Shown: one piece after another, positions 25,489 through 33,915 of the stretch
Position numbering within the stretch: the first letter of the stretch is position 1
Layout of the letters: every line of letters begins with the position of its first letter
Program-made: the position numbers and the translations under genes
From: Pseudomonadota bacterium
Lineage (GTDB): Bacteria > Desulfobacterota > Binatia > UBA9968
Direction: 5' to 3'
Length of the DNA stretch: 64,000 nt
Assembly (NCBI GenBank): GCA_021324155.1
Contig: JAJPJQ010000049.1
Coordinates: forward strand, 124,001 to 188,000
The notes under the pieces: model-generated
The model's database searches: none
What the model saw: only the letters and a program-made list of their open reading frames with translations
What the model was told of the DNA's origin: nothing

Positions 25489-26468
25489 AACGACAGCTCC
25501 GTTCCTTTTCCTTGCGCTTTGGCGCGCTCGTACACGACTTTGGCGGTGCAGACGTCCTCGATCGCGAGACCCTGCGACTTGAACAGCGTGATCTCGTCGG
25601 CGCCCTCGCGGCCGGCTTTTCTTCCGAGCACGACCTCGCCCAGCTCGCCGACAATGTGCTCCTTGCCGATGGCGCCGTCGGCCATCGGCATCAGCAGATC
25701 GCCCGCCTCGCGCAGCGCCGCTTCCATGGAATCGACGATGACGCGGGATCTTTTCACCGCGGCTTCGTCGAGCTCGCGCGCGTCGGTGGTGTGCGAGCCG
25801 ATGCCGTTGACATGCGCGCCGGGCGCGAGCCACTCGCCCTTGAGTATCGGCTGCTTCGACGACGACGCGGCGATCACGATATCGAGCCCGCGCACCGCTT
25901 TTTCCGCCGCGTCAACGGGGGCGACATCGACGCCGAGCCTCGAGGCCATCCGCTTCGCGAAATCTTCGCGATGCGCCGCTGTCGGGCTGTAGACTTTGAC
26001 CGATTTTATTTTCCGCACCGCGCAGACCGCTTCGAGCTGTGTGACGGCCTGAATGCCGGATCCCAGTATTCCGACCGAGGCGCTCTCTTTTCGCGCCATA
26101 TATTTGGTCGCGACGCCGCTCGCGGCGCCCGTGCGCACGGCGGTGATATAACCGCCTTCCATGATCGCGAGCAGCCTGCCGGTGCGGCAGTCGCTGTAGA
26201 GAATCGTCGCCTGGATCGTCGGCATGTCGAATTTGCTCGGGTTTTGCGGATACCCCGACACGAGCTTCATGCCGAGCGCGCCCATCGTCGCCAGATAAGC
26301 CGGCATGACGTTGATCACGCCCGGCGGGTCGGGGACGCGGATCGTCGGCCGCACCGGCATGTCCGCTTTGCCTTCGGCGAGGTCGCGAAACGCCTGCTCG
26401 ACCGCATCGATGGTGTCCCTCATCGTGAGCACCGACATGACTTCTTCGCGATTCAAGATAAGAGCCAA
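25485..26468 (-). CDS. ornithine cyclodeaminase family protein
   Basis: A 327-residue enzyme of the ornithine cyclodeaminase/mu-crystallin family at normal length. N-terminal MALILNREEVMSVLTMRDTI, catalytic-side Lys in ALGMKLVSGYP, and NAD(P) motif VGILGSGIQAVTQLEAV near residues 128-144. The family removes ammonia from amino acids or reduces cyclic imines. Translational coupling with RidA and a 16-base gap from the GlcG-like gene suggests handling of an amine-containing intermediate. The substrate is not predictable. Confidence 0.92.
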   Translation of the reverse strand: MALILNREEVMSVLTMRDTIDAVEQAFRDLAEGKADMPVRPTIRVPDPPGVINVMPAYLATMGALGMKLVSGYPQNPSKFDMPTIQATILYSDCRTGRLLAIMEGGYITAVRTGAASGVATKYMARKESASVGILGSGIQAVTQLEAVCAVRKIKSVKVYSPTAAHREDFAKRMASRLGVDVAPVDAAEKAVRGLDIVIAASSSKQPILKGEWLAPGAHVNGIGSHTTDARELDEAAVKRSRVIVDSMEAALREAGDLLMPMADGAIGKEHIVGELGEVVLGRKAGREGADEITLFKSQGLAIEDVCTAKVVYERAKAQGKGTELSL

Positions 26469-26484
26469 ATGAGCGCCTCCGAAT

Positions 26485-26907
26485 TTATTTTTTGCCGATT
26501 TCCGCGATCGCCTCGGTGACGCACTTGTGGTCGTTTTCCGGGGTCGAGCCCGAGACGCCGGCGCCGCCGACGAGCTTGCCGTCGATCAGGATCGGCACGC
26601 CGCCTGGGCCCGCCCAGAACTCGTCGGGATAGAGGCCCGACATGCCGACGATAAAGTAATTGCCGGGATAATTCGCGTAGCGCTCCATCGTCTGCTTCGT
26701 GTCGCGCTTGTACGCCACCGCCGTCTTCGCCTTGGCGATCGCGATCTTCTCGCCGAATCCGCCGCCCGCCTCGCCCATGCGCGCGTACGCCACGAGCTTT
26801 CCCATCTCGTCCACGACCGCGATGAACATCTCGAGTTTCATCTCGCGCGCCTTCTCTTTGATGCGGCCCACGCATTCTTCGGCGAGATCGAGCGTCATTC
26901 CAGCCAT
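26485..26907 (-). CDS. GlcG/HbpS family heme-binding-like protein (DUF336)
   Basis: A 140-residue alpha/beta protein of the GlcG/PduO-C/HbpS group, which binds heme, cobalamin or flavin-like ligands or acts as a catabolic accessory factor. It has AVVDEMGKLVAYARMGEAGG, the conserved KAKTAVAYKRDTKQTMERYA helix, and VPILIDGKLVGGAGVSGSTP followed by the ending DHKCVTEAIAEIGKK. These proteins commonly accompany glycolate, aromatic or diol catabolism genes. Here it lies two bases from the Mo-hydroxylase gene and upstream of the cyclodeaminase-like gene, suggesting one operon. Confidence 0.9.
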   Translation of the reverse strand: MAGMTLDLAEECVGRIKEKAREMKLEMFIAVVDEMGKLVAYARMGEAGGGFGEKIAIAKAKTAVAYKRDTKQTMERYANYPGNYFIVGMSGLYPDEFWAGPGGVPILIDGKLVGGAGVSGSTPENDHKCVTEAIAEIGKK

Positions 26908-26909
26908 GG

Positions 26910-29213
26910 TTATTCTCCTCGTTTGCCGGATTTTTCCGCCAGCGCGTTCCAGACGCGCTGGCTCGTAAGCGGCACGTGATACACACGCACCCCGGTTGCG
27001 TCGTAGACCGCGTTGCAGATCGCCGCGGCGGCGGCGAGCGTACCGCCCTCGCCGATGCCCTTGGCACCGAACGGTCCCGTGCCGCCGCCCTCTTCGACGA
27101 TGATCGAGTGAAACTTCCCCGGCAGATCGCGAAAGCGCGGCAGATGATAATCCATGACGGTCGGGTTGACGAGTTGGCCGGCGCTGTAGACAAGCTCTTC
27201 ATGCAGCGCGTGGCCGATCCCGAAGAGCACCGATCCTTCCTCCTGGCCGAGACAATGGCCGGGATTGATCATCTTGCCCGCGTCGGTGAGCGACACATAA
27301 TTCAGAAGCTTCACCGCGCCGGTTTCGTCGACCTCGACCTCCGCGGCGGCGAGGCCGTTCTCCCAAAACGTTGCGGGATAGCCGAGCGGGGCGTCGTCGC
27401 GGCGCTCGACCTTGTAGCGCCCGCGCCCCGTGATCTCGCCTTCGAGATCGCCGAAGTGGCGCCGCAGAATCTCCGCGAACGAAGCCTCTTTGCCGCCGCA
27501 TGACACGCGCCCGTCGGCGAGTTTCATTCGTTCCGCCGGCGCCTCGAAGAGTTCCGCGGCGAGCGCGAGCAGCTGCGCGCGCGCATCGCGCGCCGCCGCC
27601 TGGACCGCCTGGCCCATCACCGTGATCGCGCTGCTCGCGTGGGTGCCGCGGTCGAAAGGCGTGGAAGCGGAGTCGAGCGGCGCGACTTGGATCTTCGCCG
27701 GCGGCAGCGAAAGCTCCTCGGCGACGACCTGCATGAGCGCGGTGCGCACGCCCTGGCCCATCTCGACCGAACCGAGGAACAAAAGCCCGCTGCCGTCGAT
27801 GAGAATCTGCACCATCGCGTTCGCTTCTTTGTTGACGCCGCCGCCGTCCTTGACCGCGCAGGCGATGCCCTTGCCGCGCCGAACTCCCGGCTTTTGCAGC
27901 GGTGCAGATTTTTCTCCCCAGCCGATCGCGCCGGCGACGCTCTTCAATTCGGTTTTCAAATCGCAATCGATCGGAATATTGCCGGCCGTATAGAGGTCGC
28001 CCCTGTCGAGGAGATTCTTGAGCCTCAGCTCGACGGCATCGATACTGAGCGCGCGCGCGATCGTGTCGGCCTGCGATTCATAGGCGAACGAAACCTGCGG
28101 CCCGCCGAAGCCGCGGAACGCGCCGCCGGGAACTTTATTCGTGTAGACGCAGTAAGCGTCGGTCTTCACATGGGGAATCCGGTACGGACCGTGCGCGCGG
28201 TACCCGGCGCGCTCGGTGACGGTCGGGCCGGAATTGGCGTAGGCGCCGCCGTCGAAATACACCTCGCAGCGGCGCGCGACGAACGTGCCGTCGTTCTTGA
28301 CGCCCGTCGTGATCGTCACCTTCGCGCTCGGATCGGAGAGCGTCTTGAACGTCTCTTCCGCGGTCACGCGCAGCCGCACCGGCCGCTGCGCGAGGCGCGA
28401 CAGCGCGACCGTGAGCGCCTCGTACTTGACGCCGCTCTTGGCGCCGTAGCCGCCGCCCACGTAAGGCACGATCACGCGCACGCGGCTTTGCGGCAGCCCG
28501 AACATCCGCGCGATCTCCTGGCGCAGCGGAAACGGCGTCTGCGTCCCGCTCCAGACGGTAATCTCCTCGCCCCGGTCGTCGGCGACGGAGACGTGCGACT
28601 CCATCGGATAATGCTGCGCGCCGGCGAGATAATAGGTCTCGGTGAAGACGCGGTCGGATTCCTTCAAGCCGCGCTCGACGTCGCCGCGCTCGTAATGGAA
28701 ATGATAGAAGATGTTCGTCGCGTCGTGGCGCACGACGCTCGCGCCGTAGCCGTAGCGGGGATCCTTGCGCGCGGGATTCTCGTCATGGATCATCGCCGCG
28801 CCTTGCGCGAGCGCCGCGTCGACGTCCAGCAGCGCCGGCAGCTCTTCATACTCGACCTCGATCGCGGCGAGCGCTTGGTCGGCAATCCGTTCGTCGCTCG
28901 CCGCGACCGCGGCGACGACGTCGCCGATGTAGCGCACCTTGTCCAGCGCGACGATCGGCTGGTCCTTGATATAGGTACCGTAGAACGGCGCGCCGGACAT
29001 GAGGTTCTCGCGCGTGAGCACGGCGAAGACGCCCGGCAGCGCCTCGGCGCGGCGCGCGTCGATGCGGACCACCTTGGCGTGCGCGTAGGAGCTGCGCAGG
29101 ATTTTGCCGTGCGCCATGTTCGGGAGCTTCAAATCGCTCGCGTACACGGCGCGGCCCGTGACTTTTTCGCGGCCGTCGATGCGCGGCACGCTCTTTCCGA
29201 CCGCGACGCTCAC
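26910..29213 (-). CDS. xanthine dehydrogenase family molybdopterin-binding subunit
   Basis: A 767-residue large subunit related to the 20275 protein but clearly distinct. The hammerhead starts MSVAVGKSVPRIDGREKVTG. VPYVGGGYGAKSG and the canonical GAFRGFGGPQVSFAYESQAD contact the molybdenum cofactor. The catalytic Glu is in GPFGAKGIGEGG. It probably hydroxylates an N-heterocyclic or aromatic compound. As with the other copy, no FAD or iron-sulfur subunit gene is present within the neighbouring genes, so electron transfer partners must be encoded elsewhere or differ. Confidence 0.94.
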   Translation of the reverse strand: MSVAVGKSVPRIDGREKVTGRAVYASDLKLPNMAHGKILRSSYAHAKVVRIDARRAEALPGVFAVLTRENLMSGAPFYGTYIKDQPIVALDKVRYIGDVVAAVAASDERIADQALAAIEVEYEELPALLDVDAALAQGAAMIHDENPARKDPRYGYGASVVRHDATNIFYHFHYERGDVERGLKESDRVFTETYYLAGAQHYPMESHVSVADDRGEEITVWSGTQTPFPLRQEIARMFGLPQSRVRVIVPYVGGGYGAKSGVKYEALTVALSRLAQRPVRLRVTAEETFKTLSDPSAKVTITTGVKNDGTFVARRCEVYFDGGAYANSGPTVTERAGYRAHGPYRIPHVKTDAYCVYTNKVPGGAFRGFGGPQVSFAYESQADTIARALSIDAVELRLKNLLDRGDLYTAGNIPIDCDLKTELKSVAGAIGWGEKSAPLQKPGVRRGKGIACAVKDGGGVNKEANAMVQILIDGSGLLFLGSVEMGQGVRTALMQVVAEELSLPPAKIQVAPLDSASTPFDRGTHASSAITVMGQAVQAAARDARAQLLALAAELFEAPAERMKLADGRVSCGGKEASFAEILRRHFGDLEGEITGRGRYKVERRDDAPLGYPATFWENGLAAAEVEVDETGAVKLLNYVSLTDAGKMINPGHCLGQEEGSVLFGIGHALHEELVYSAGQLVNPTVMDYHLPRFRDLPGKFHSIIVEEGGGTGPFGAKGIGEGGTLAAAAAICNAVYDATGVRVYHVPLTSQRVWNALAEKSGKRGE

Positions 29214-29265
29214 ATCGTCGCTCCGCGCGGAAGCATGACCGGGTCCTCTGGAGTAAAACCGTTCA

Positions 29266-29352
29266 TCATCGGGGTTTGAGTTTCAATTCGCGCTGAGCCT
29301 CTTTGACGAGCGAGAAATCCGCGACTTCGGCGTTCGCGACGTCGCGGTCGAT
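29266..29352 (-). other. detached C-terminal tail of the adjacent solute-binding protein
   Basis: Beyond the TAG at 29353-29355 the same frame continues for 28 sense codons to a TGA at 29266-29268. It encodes IDRDVANAEVADFSLVKEAQ and a Lys/Leu-rich end. This matches the tails of the related proteins at 24076 and 48943 (VFDFSLTRKIYKEL, VFDFGIMREILKEM). It is therefore the original 3' end of the 29353 gene, separated by one nonsense codon. Confidence 0.8.
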
Positions 29353-30213
29353 CTAGAGCGCGCTCTTGGCGTCGTCGATGACGAGCCGCAGGCCTTTTTC
29401 GGGAATGGTTCCGTCCGGGCTCGAGCTTTTCCACGCCGCGTCGTAGTAATCCGCCGCGCTCTGCCGGTCGATGCGCGCCCAATCGCTGAGGATCTGGATG
29501 GTCTCGTCGCGCTGCTCGCGCATGAACCGGCTGCCGCGCATCAGCGCCTTCAGCACGCGCTTCGCCTCTGCCGGCTTCTCGGCGAACTTCTTATTCGTCG
29601 CGCCGAGGCCGGCGTAGGGAAACGTGAACAGCTCGTAGGAGCGCGCGATCAGCCGGAGGCCGCCACGCTCGGCGCGCGCCGCCGCCGCGGGATTGAGCAA
29701 CGCGGCGTCGACGAGGCCGTTCTGCAGCGCGGCGAGCCGGCCGGCGTCCCCGCCCGCGGCAACGAACTTCACGTCGCTCGGATTGAGGCCGAGATGCTGA
29801 ACCGTGAGCACCGCCGTCACGTAGGCGTTGGCGCCGAAGGAGCTCACGGCGATGCTTTTGCCCTTCAAGTTCTGCGGCGTCATGCCGGCTTTGCCGACCA
29901 GCGTGCCGGTCGGCGCGTCGACAAAGCTCGCGGCCACCTTGAACGGAAAGCCGCTGAGCGTCGCGCGCACCACCGAGCCGAACATCAAGGTATAATCGAT
30001 GTCGCCGTTCGCCAGCGCCGGAACCATGACGTTGCCGGCGATGCGGATGAGCTCGGGCTGCAATCCTTCCTGCTGAAAAAAACCTTTGCGCTCCGCCACC
30101 GCGCCGAAGAGAAACGACCCCTCGACGTTGGAAATAGAAAGCTTGACGGTCTCGGCGCGTGCGACTGCGGCGAGCGAGACGATGATCAGCGCGGCGGAAA
30201 AGAAGATTTTCAT
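29353..30213 (-). CDS. ABC transporter solute-binding protein, NMT1/THI5-like, interrupted by an amber codon
   Basis: A 286-residue exported binding protein (signal peptide cut after ARA near residue 20), beginning TVKLSISNVEGSFLFGAVAE with hinge MTPQNLKGKSIAVSSFGANA. It ends at a TAG just after DDAKSAL, about 28 residues short of its relatives, and the missing tail is encoded in frame beyond the stop. It may be a recent nonsense mutation, a sequencing error or a readthrough site. The truncated product keeps both lobes except the final helix, so it may still bind ligand. Confidence 0.8.
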   Translation of the reverse strand: MKIFFSAALIIVSLAAVARAETVKLSISNVEGSFLFGAVAERKGFFQQEGLQPELIRIAGNVMVPALANGDIDYTLMFGSVVRATLSGFPFKVAASFVDAPTGTLVGKAGMTPQNLKGKSIAVSSFGANAYVTAVLTVQHLGLNPSDVKFVAAGGDAGRLAALQNGLVDAALLNPAAAARAERGGLRLIARSYELFTFPYAGLGATNKKFAEKPAEAKRVLKALMRGSRFMREQRDETIQILSDWARIDRQSAADYYDAAWKSSSPDGTIPEKGLRLVIDDAKSAL

Positions 30214-30221
30214 CGTTGTCG

Positions 30222-31196
30222 TTATTTTTTGTACAGCGCGTCGATGAAACCGCTCTCGTCGAATTCCTTGAGATACTGCAGCTCGGTGAATTCCTCCGGC
30301 TTGGCCGTCGCCGCGCGCGGGTAGATCTTCACCAGGGAATCGAGCACGGCCTTGATGCCCGCGTTCGTCGGATATTGCTTGCGCGGCAGGATGTTCTCGG
30401 CCGTCGATATGTTGTAGCTCTTCTCCAAGAGCTCGCGCTCTTTCGTCTGCCGGAGATATTTCGCCAGCGTTCGGATTCCCGCCTCACGGTCGGTCTTGAG
30501 CATGTGCACGGCCTCGAGATGCGCCTTGATGAAGCGCCGCATAATATCGGGATTCTGCTTCGCGAACTTCCGCGTCGAGACGACGCTGTTGTACGGCAGC
30601 GGCATGGTAACGTCGGTGAGGATGGTAAAGCCTTCGCGCTCCGCGGCGAAGCTCGTCGGCGGGCTCAACAGCGTCGCCTGGATGCGCCCGGTGCGGAGCG
30701 CCGCGAGGCGCTCCGGCGTGCCGCCGACGACCATCAACGTCACGTCGTTGCGGCCGAGACCGAATTTCTGCAAGCCGTAAAGCGTCGCCGTAGTCGCCGA
30801 ACCTACGACGCTCGCGATGCCGACGACCGTGCCTTTGAGCTGCTCGGGAGATTTGATCTTCGGATTGACGATCAAGGAATAATCGGTCGCGATCTCGCCT
30901 GCCGCGACCATAACGGCGTCGGAGCCGGCGAGGTTGCTCGTGATCGCGGCGGTTCCACCCATGAACGCGATGTTCACCTCGTTGGCGACGACCGCCATCA
31001 CCGCGACGTTGCCGGTGACGCGGACGAGCTGGACGTCGAGACCGTTTTTGGCGTAAAGACCGCTCTCTTTGCCGATCCAGACGGGCAAAGCGCCGGGGCT
31101 ATCGGAGGAATAGCTGAGCTTTAGACTCTGCGCGTCTGCGGCTGCGGCGGTTGCTAAAAGAACACATGCGAGTGCGAAATACTTCAAAGCGATCAT
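30222..31196 (-). CDS. ABC transporter solute-binding protein, NMT1/THI5-like
   Basis: A 324-residue exported protein with signal peptide MIALKYFALACVLLATAAAADA. The first strand is SLKLSYSSDSPGALPVWIGK and the hinge IKSPEQLKGTVVGIASVVGS. Its C-terminus, LQYLKEFDESGFIDALYKK, resembles the 46179 protein (DDSGFIDQLY). The longer frame to 31349 overlaps the UbiD gene and lacks a signal peptide. It starts 14 bases downstream of the UbiD stop and is followed eight bases later by the interrupted binding-protein gene. Confidence 0.9.
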   Translation of the reverse strand: MIALKYFALACVLLATAAAADAQSLKLSYSSDSPGALPVWIGKESGLYAKNGLDVQLVRVTGNVAVMAVVANEVNIAFMGGTAAITSNLAGSDAVMVAAGEIATDYSLIVNPKIKSPEQLKGTVVGIASVVGSATTATLYGLQKFGLGRNDVTLMVVGGTPERLAALRTGRIQATLLSPPTSFAAEREGFTILTDVTMPLPYNSVVSTRKFAKQNPDIMRRFIKAHLEAVHMLKTDREAGIRTLAKYLRQTKERELLEKSYNISTAENILPRKQYPTNAGIKAVLDSLVKIYPRAATAKPEEFTELQYLKEFDESGFIDALYKK

Positions 31197-31209
31197 ATCG
31201 GATACACAT

Positions 31210-32871
31210 TTAACGCTTGCCGGACTTGTCCGGCCGCTTGAGGAATTCGTCCAGTTCTTTCGCGAGATATTTCTTTTTCTGCTCAACGAAATCGGTTCCT
31301 TTCGGCACGTTGAACCCGCGCGCGCGGCTATATTCGGCGTTGCGCTCATGCTCGCCGGCGACCGCGTTGTTCGCCTGTTGGACGAGCTCTTCGGACCAGA
31401 GGCCGAGCGAGTAGCCGTGCCACGGCGGCCGCGGCGTGAGCTTCGGCAGGCCGAGCTCGTCCCAGATTTTTCGCGCCGCTTCCATATATTCGCGCGCGGG
31501 CAGCGCGACCGGCGGAAAATCGGCCTTGAGCGTCGCGTCGATCAGCAGGGTCGAATCGGTCACGTCGTAATGCTCGCCGTCGGCGACGTAGCGGATCGGG
31601 TTCCACGGCAGCGGCCGGTTGGGCACGATGCGCATGTCGCGATGCGGCTGCGAGCGGTTGGCGATCGCCCAGAAGAGCGACATCGGATCGTGCGGATCGA
31701 TGTCGCGGTCGACCGCGACGATGATCTTGTGGATGATGCGCGAGGGCAGCAGCGCCTCCAGCGCTTTCCACTTCACTTCCGGCTTCGCCTTGTCCATCTG
31801 CACGACCGCCACCTGGCGATTGAGCAGGTCCTCGTAGAGCGCGACGCGCAGCACCGCCGGGCCGACGGTTTTCTGCAGATGCTTGAGCGCCAGCGTCTCG
31901 TACGCCGCCTGCTTTATCTTGCTCGACTCGCTCGGCGTCAGCTGGCTCAGCATCGAAACGTACACGGGATTTTTCCGGTGCGTAATCGCCGTCACCTCGA
32001 AGAGCGCGTTCAAATCGCCGGGATCGACATAGCCGTGCGCCTCGCCGAACGGGCCGTCGGGCTCGAGGTAATCGGTTCTAAATCGCCCTTCGATCACGAT
32101 GTCGGCCTCGGCCGGCACGTCGAGGTCGACGGTCTTGCACTTGACGACTTCGAGCGGCTCGCCGCCGAGCGCGCCGGCGAGCGCCACCTCGTCGACGCCG
32201 ACCGGCACCGGCTGCACGGCGGCATAGGTGATCGACGGCGGGCCGCCGACGACGATCGCGGCTTCGAGCGGCACGCCTTTCTTGTTGCATTTCTCCCAAT
32301 GCATGGCGCTGTGCTTGAGGCTGCCCCACATGACGCCGGTCTTCGTCGCGCCCTTCACCTGCGCGCGGTAAACGCCCATGTTGCGCACGCCGGTCTCGGG
32401 ATCTTTGGTGATCCAGCAGCCGGCGGTGAAATACGGCGCGTTGTCGAAGCCGGGCGTCGAGATCGGCACCGGCAGCTTGTAGAGGCCGCCGACGCGCGTG
32501 AGATCGTCGCCCTGGTAGACGACTTCCTGGACCGAGCCGCGGCCGGCGAGCGCCGGCGGCAGCGGCTTGTCGAGCGCGCGCGACCAGATCGCCTCGACCT
32601 CTTCCTCTTTGCAGTTGAGGCCGAGCGCGTAAATTTGCTGCGAGCCGGCGAGGCCGCCGATCAAGACCGGGATATCGTATTTCCTGCCTTTCGCGTCATG
32701 AATATTCTCGAAGAGAAAAGCGCGCCGTTGCTCTTCGTCGAGGCCGCGGAATTGCCAGCGGACGAGCGGATGCATCTCGGTGTCTTTGTTGATCGGCCGC
32801 GTGACGCGATAGAGAAGGCCGGCCCGCTCGAGGGCCGCAATGTATTCCTGAAGATTGCGATAGTAAGCCAT
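31210..32871 (-). CDS. UbiD family (prenylated-FMN-dependent) decarboxylase, Asp variant
   Basis: A 553-residue UbiD-type decarboxylase, longer than the other copies by a C-terminal extension. UbiD enzymes use prenylated FMN and an Arg-Glu-Glu network. R169 lies in MGVYRAQV, but the EGPFGE motif reads DGPFGE at 272-277, so the first Glu is Asp while the second, E277, is kept. The cofactor-binding PSSITYAA-type region and PLEVVKCKTVDLDVPAEAD are intact. The Asp may shift acid-base chemistry. It lies between two solute-binding protein genes, with gaps of six and 13 bases. Confidence 0.9.
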   Translation of the reverse strand: MAYYRNLQEYIAALERAGLLYRVTRPINKDTEMHPLVRWQFRGLDEEQRRAFLFENIHDAKGRKYDIPVLIGGLAGSQQIYALGLNCKEEEVEAIWSRALDKPLPPALAGRGSVQEVVYQGDDLTRVGGLYKLPVPISTPGFDNAPYFTAGCWITKDPETGVRNMGVYRAQVKGATKTGVMWGSLKHSAMHWEKCNKKGVPLEAAIVVGGPPSITYAAVQPVPVGVDEVALAGALGGEPLEVVKCKTVDLDVPAEADIVIEGRFRTDYLEPDGPFGEAHGYVDPGDLNALFEVTAITHRKNPVYVSMLSQLTPSESSKIKQAAYETLALKHLQKTVGPAVLRVALYEDLLNRQVAVVQMDKAKPEVKWKALEALLPSRIIHKIIVAVDRDIDPHDPMSLFWAIANRSQPHRDMRIVPNRPLPWNPIRYVADGEHYDVTDSTLLIDATLKADFPPVALPAREYMEAARKIWDELGLPKLTPRPPWHGYSLGLWSEELVQQANNAVAGEHERNAEYSRARGFNVPKGTDFVEQKKKYLAKELDEFLKRPDKSGKR

Positions 32872-32877
32872 AAAATT

Positions 32878-33867
32878 TTATGGGACGCGCTTGGCGTCCG
32901 CGTGGAAATATCCTTCCTGCTCGAGCTCGCGCACGAGGCTGTTGTCGATGAAGTCCGCAGGCTTGGCGCCGGCCGCCTCCTTGCCCAGCGACGCGAGGAT
33001 CTCTTCGAGGCCGGCGGGATTGACGTAGGGAATTCTTTCGAGATGTTTAACGCCGTAGATTTTGTAGACTTCCTCGAGAATCTCCGGATCCTCGATGCGC
33101 GCGTATTTCGCGAGCACTTTCAGCGCCGCGGCCTTGTCGCTGCGCACCTGGCGGATGCCTTCGACATACGCGCGCAGCGTGCGCAGCACGACGGCGCGAT
33201 TATTTTTGATGTACGAGCGCGTTGCGTTGAGCGGCGAGTTGACGAAATTGAGGCCCAGGTCGGAAACGTCGACCAGCTCCTTCAGGCCGAGCTTCAGTCC
33301 CTGAAGGTTGCTCGGCGGCGAGATGACGCCCGCGGCGACGACGCCGGTCTGCACGGCGCTCAAGAGCTGCGGCATGCCGCCGGTCTGAAAGACTTTCACG
33401 TCGCGGCCGCGCTGAAAATTCCATTTCTTGAGCAGCAGGGTCACGACATAATCCGTGCCGCCGCCGAGGCGCGTCACGCCGAGCGTCTTGCCGCGGAGAT
33501 CCTCCGGGCTTTTCACGTCGGGACGCGTCATGACCGAGTAGACGAGCGTATTGACGGTATTCGCGATCATGACCAGGTCGGCGCCGTGGAGCGCAGCCTG
33601 GACGATGCCGGGAGCCGAAGCCCGCGCAAGCTGCACCTCGCCGCCGAGCATGGCCTGCACGACGACCGAGCCGCCGCCGATATAGAGAAAGTCGACATCG
33701 AGCCCCTGACGCTTGAAGGATCCGCTTTCTTTCGCGATCCAGAGGGGCAGTTGAACGCCGCTGATCGCGCTGTAGGCGATGCGGATGCGCTCCGCGGCCG
33801 CGGAGCGCGCGCACAGGAGAGCGAGCGCCAGCGCCGCAAGAAGCAGTGAGGCGCTTTTTAAAGCCAT
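32878..33867 (-). CDS. ABC transporter solute-binding protein, NMT1/THI5-like
   Basis: A 329-residue exported protein; the signal peptide ends SAAA near residue 25. It starts RIRIAYSAISGVQLPLWIAK and carries YIGGGSVVVQAMLGGEVQLA, a pattern shared with 51491 and 40109 (IGGGS(V/L)(V/L)xQ). The hinge is VKSPEDLRGKTLGVTRLGGG. The close relatedness of these three, each next to a UbiD or Rieske gene, suggests ligands of similar type. It is between UbiD genes 31210 and 33916, with gaps of six and 48 bases. Confidence 0.91.
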   Translation of the reverse strand: MALKSASLLLAALALALLCARSAAAERIRIAYSAISGVQLPLWIAKESGSFKRQGLDVDFLYIGGGSVVVQAMLGGEVQLARASAPGIVQAALHGADLVMIANTVNTLVYSVMTRPDVKSPEDLRGKTLGVTRLGGGTDYVVTLLLKKWNFQRGRDVKVFQTGGMPQLLSAVQTGVVAAGVISPPSNLQGLKLGLKELVDVSDLGLNFVNSPLNATRSYIKNNRAVVLRTLRAYVEGIRQVRSDKAAALKVLAKYARIEDPEILEEVYKIYGVKHLERIPYVNPAGLEEILASLGKEAAGAKPADFIDNSLVRELEQEGYFHADAKRVP

Positions 33868-33915
33868 TTTAATTCGTCGATGAATTCTTCCTTTATCATG
33901 AACGCCGTTCGATGA

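Noticed and set aside
29353-29355. TAG read as pyrrolysine or amber reassigned
   Set aside because: Many genes in the window end normally at TAG and no reassignment signal is seen; a simple nonsense change is more likely.
31348-33849. 833-codon plus-strand open frame
   Set aside because: Antisense to UbiD 31210 and the 32878 binding protein; low-complexity composition and no family motifs.
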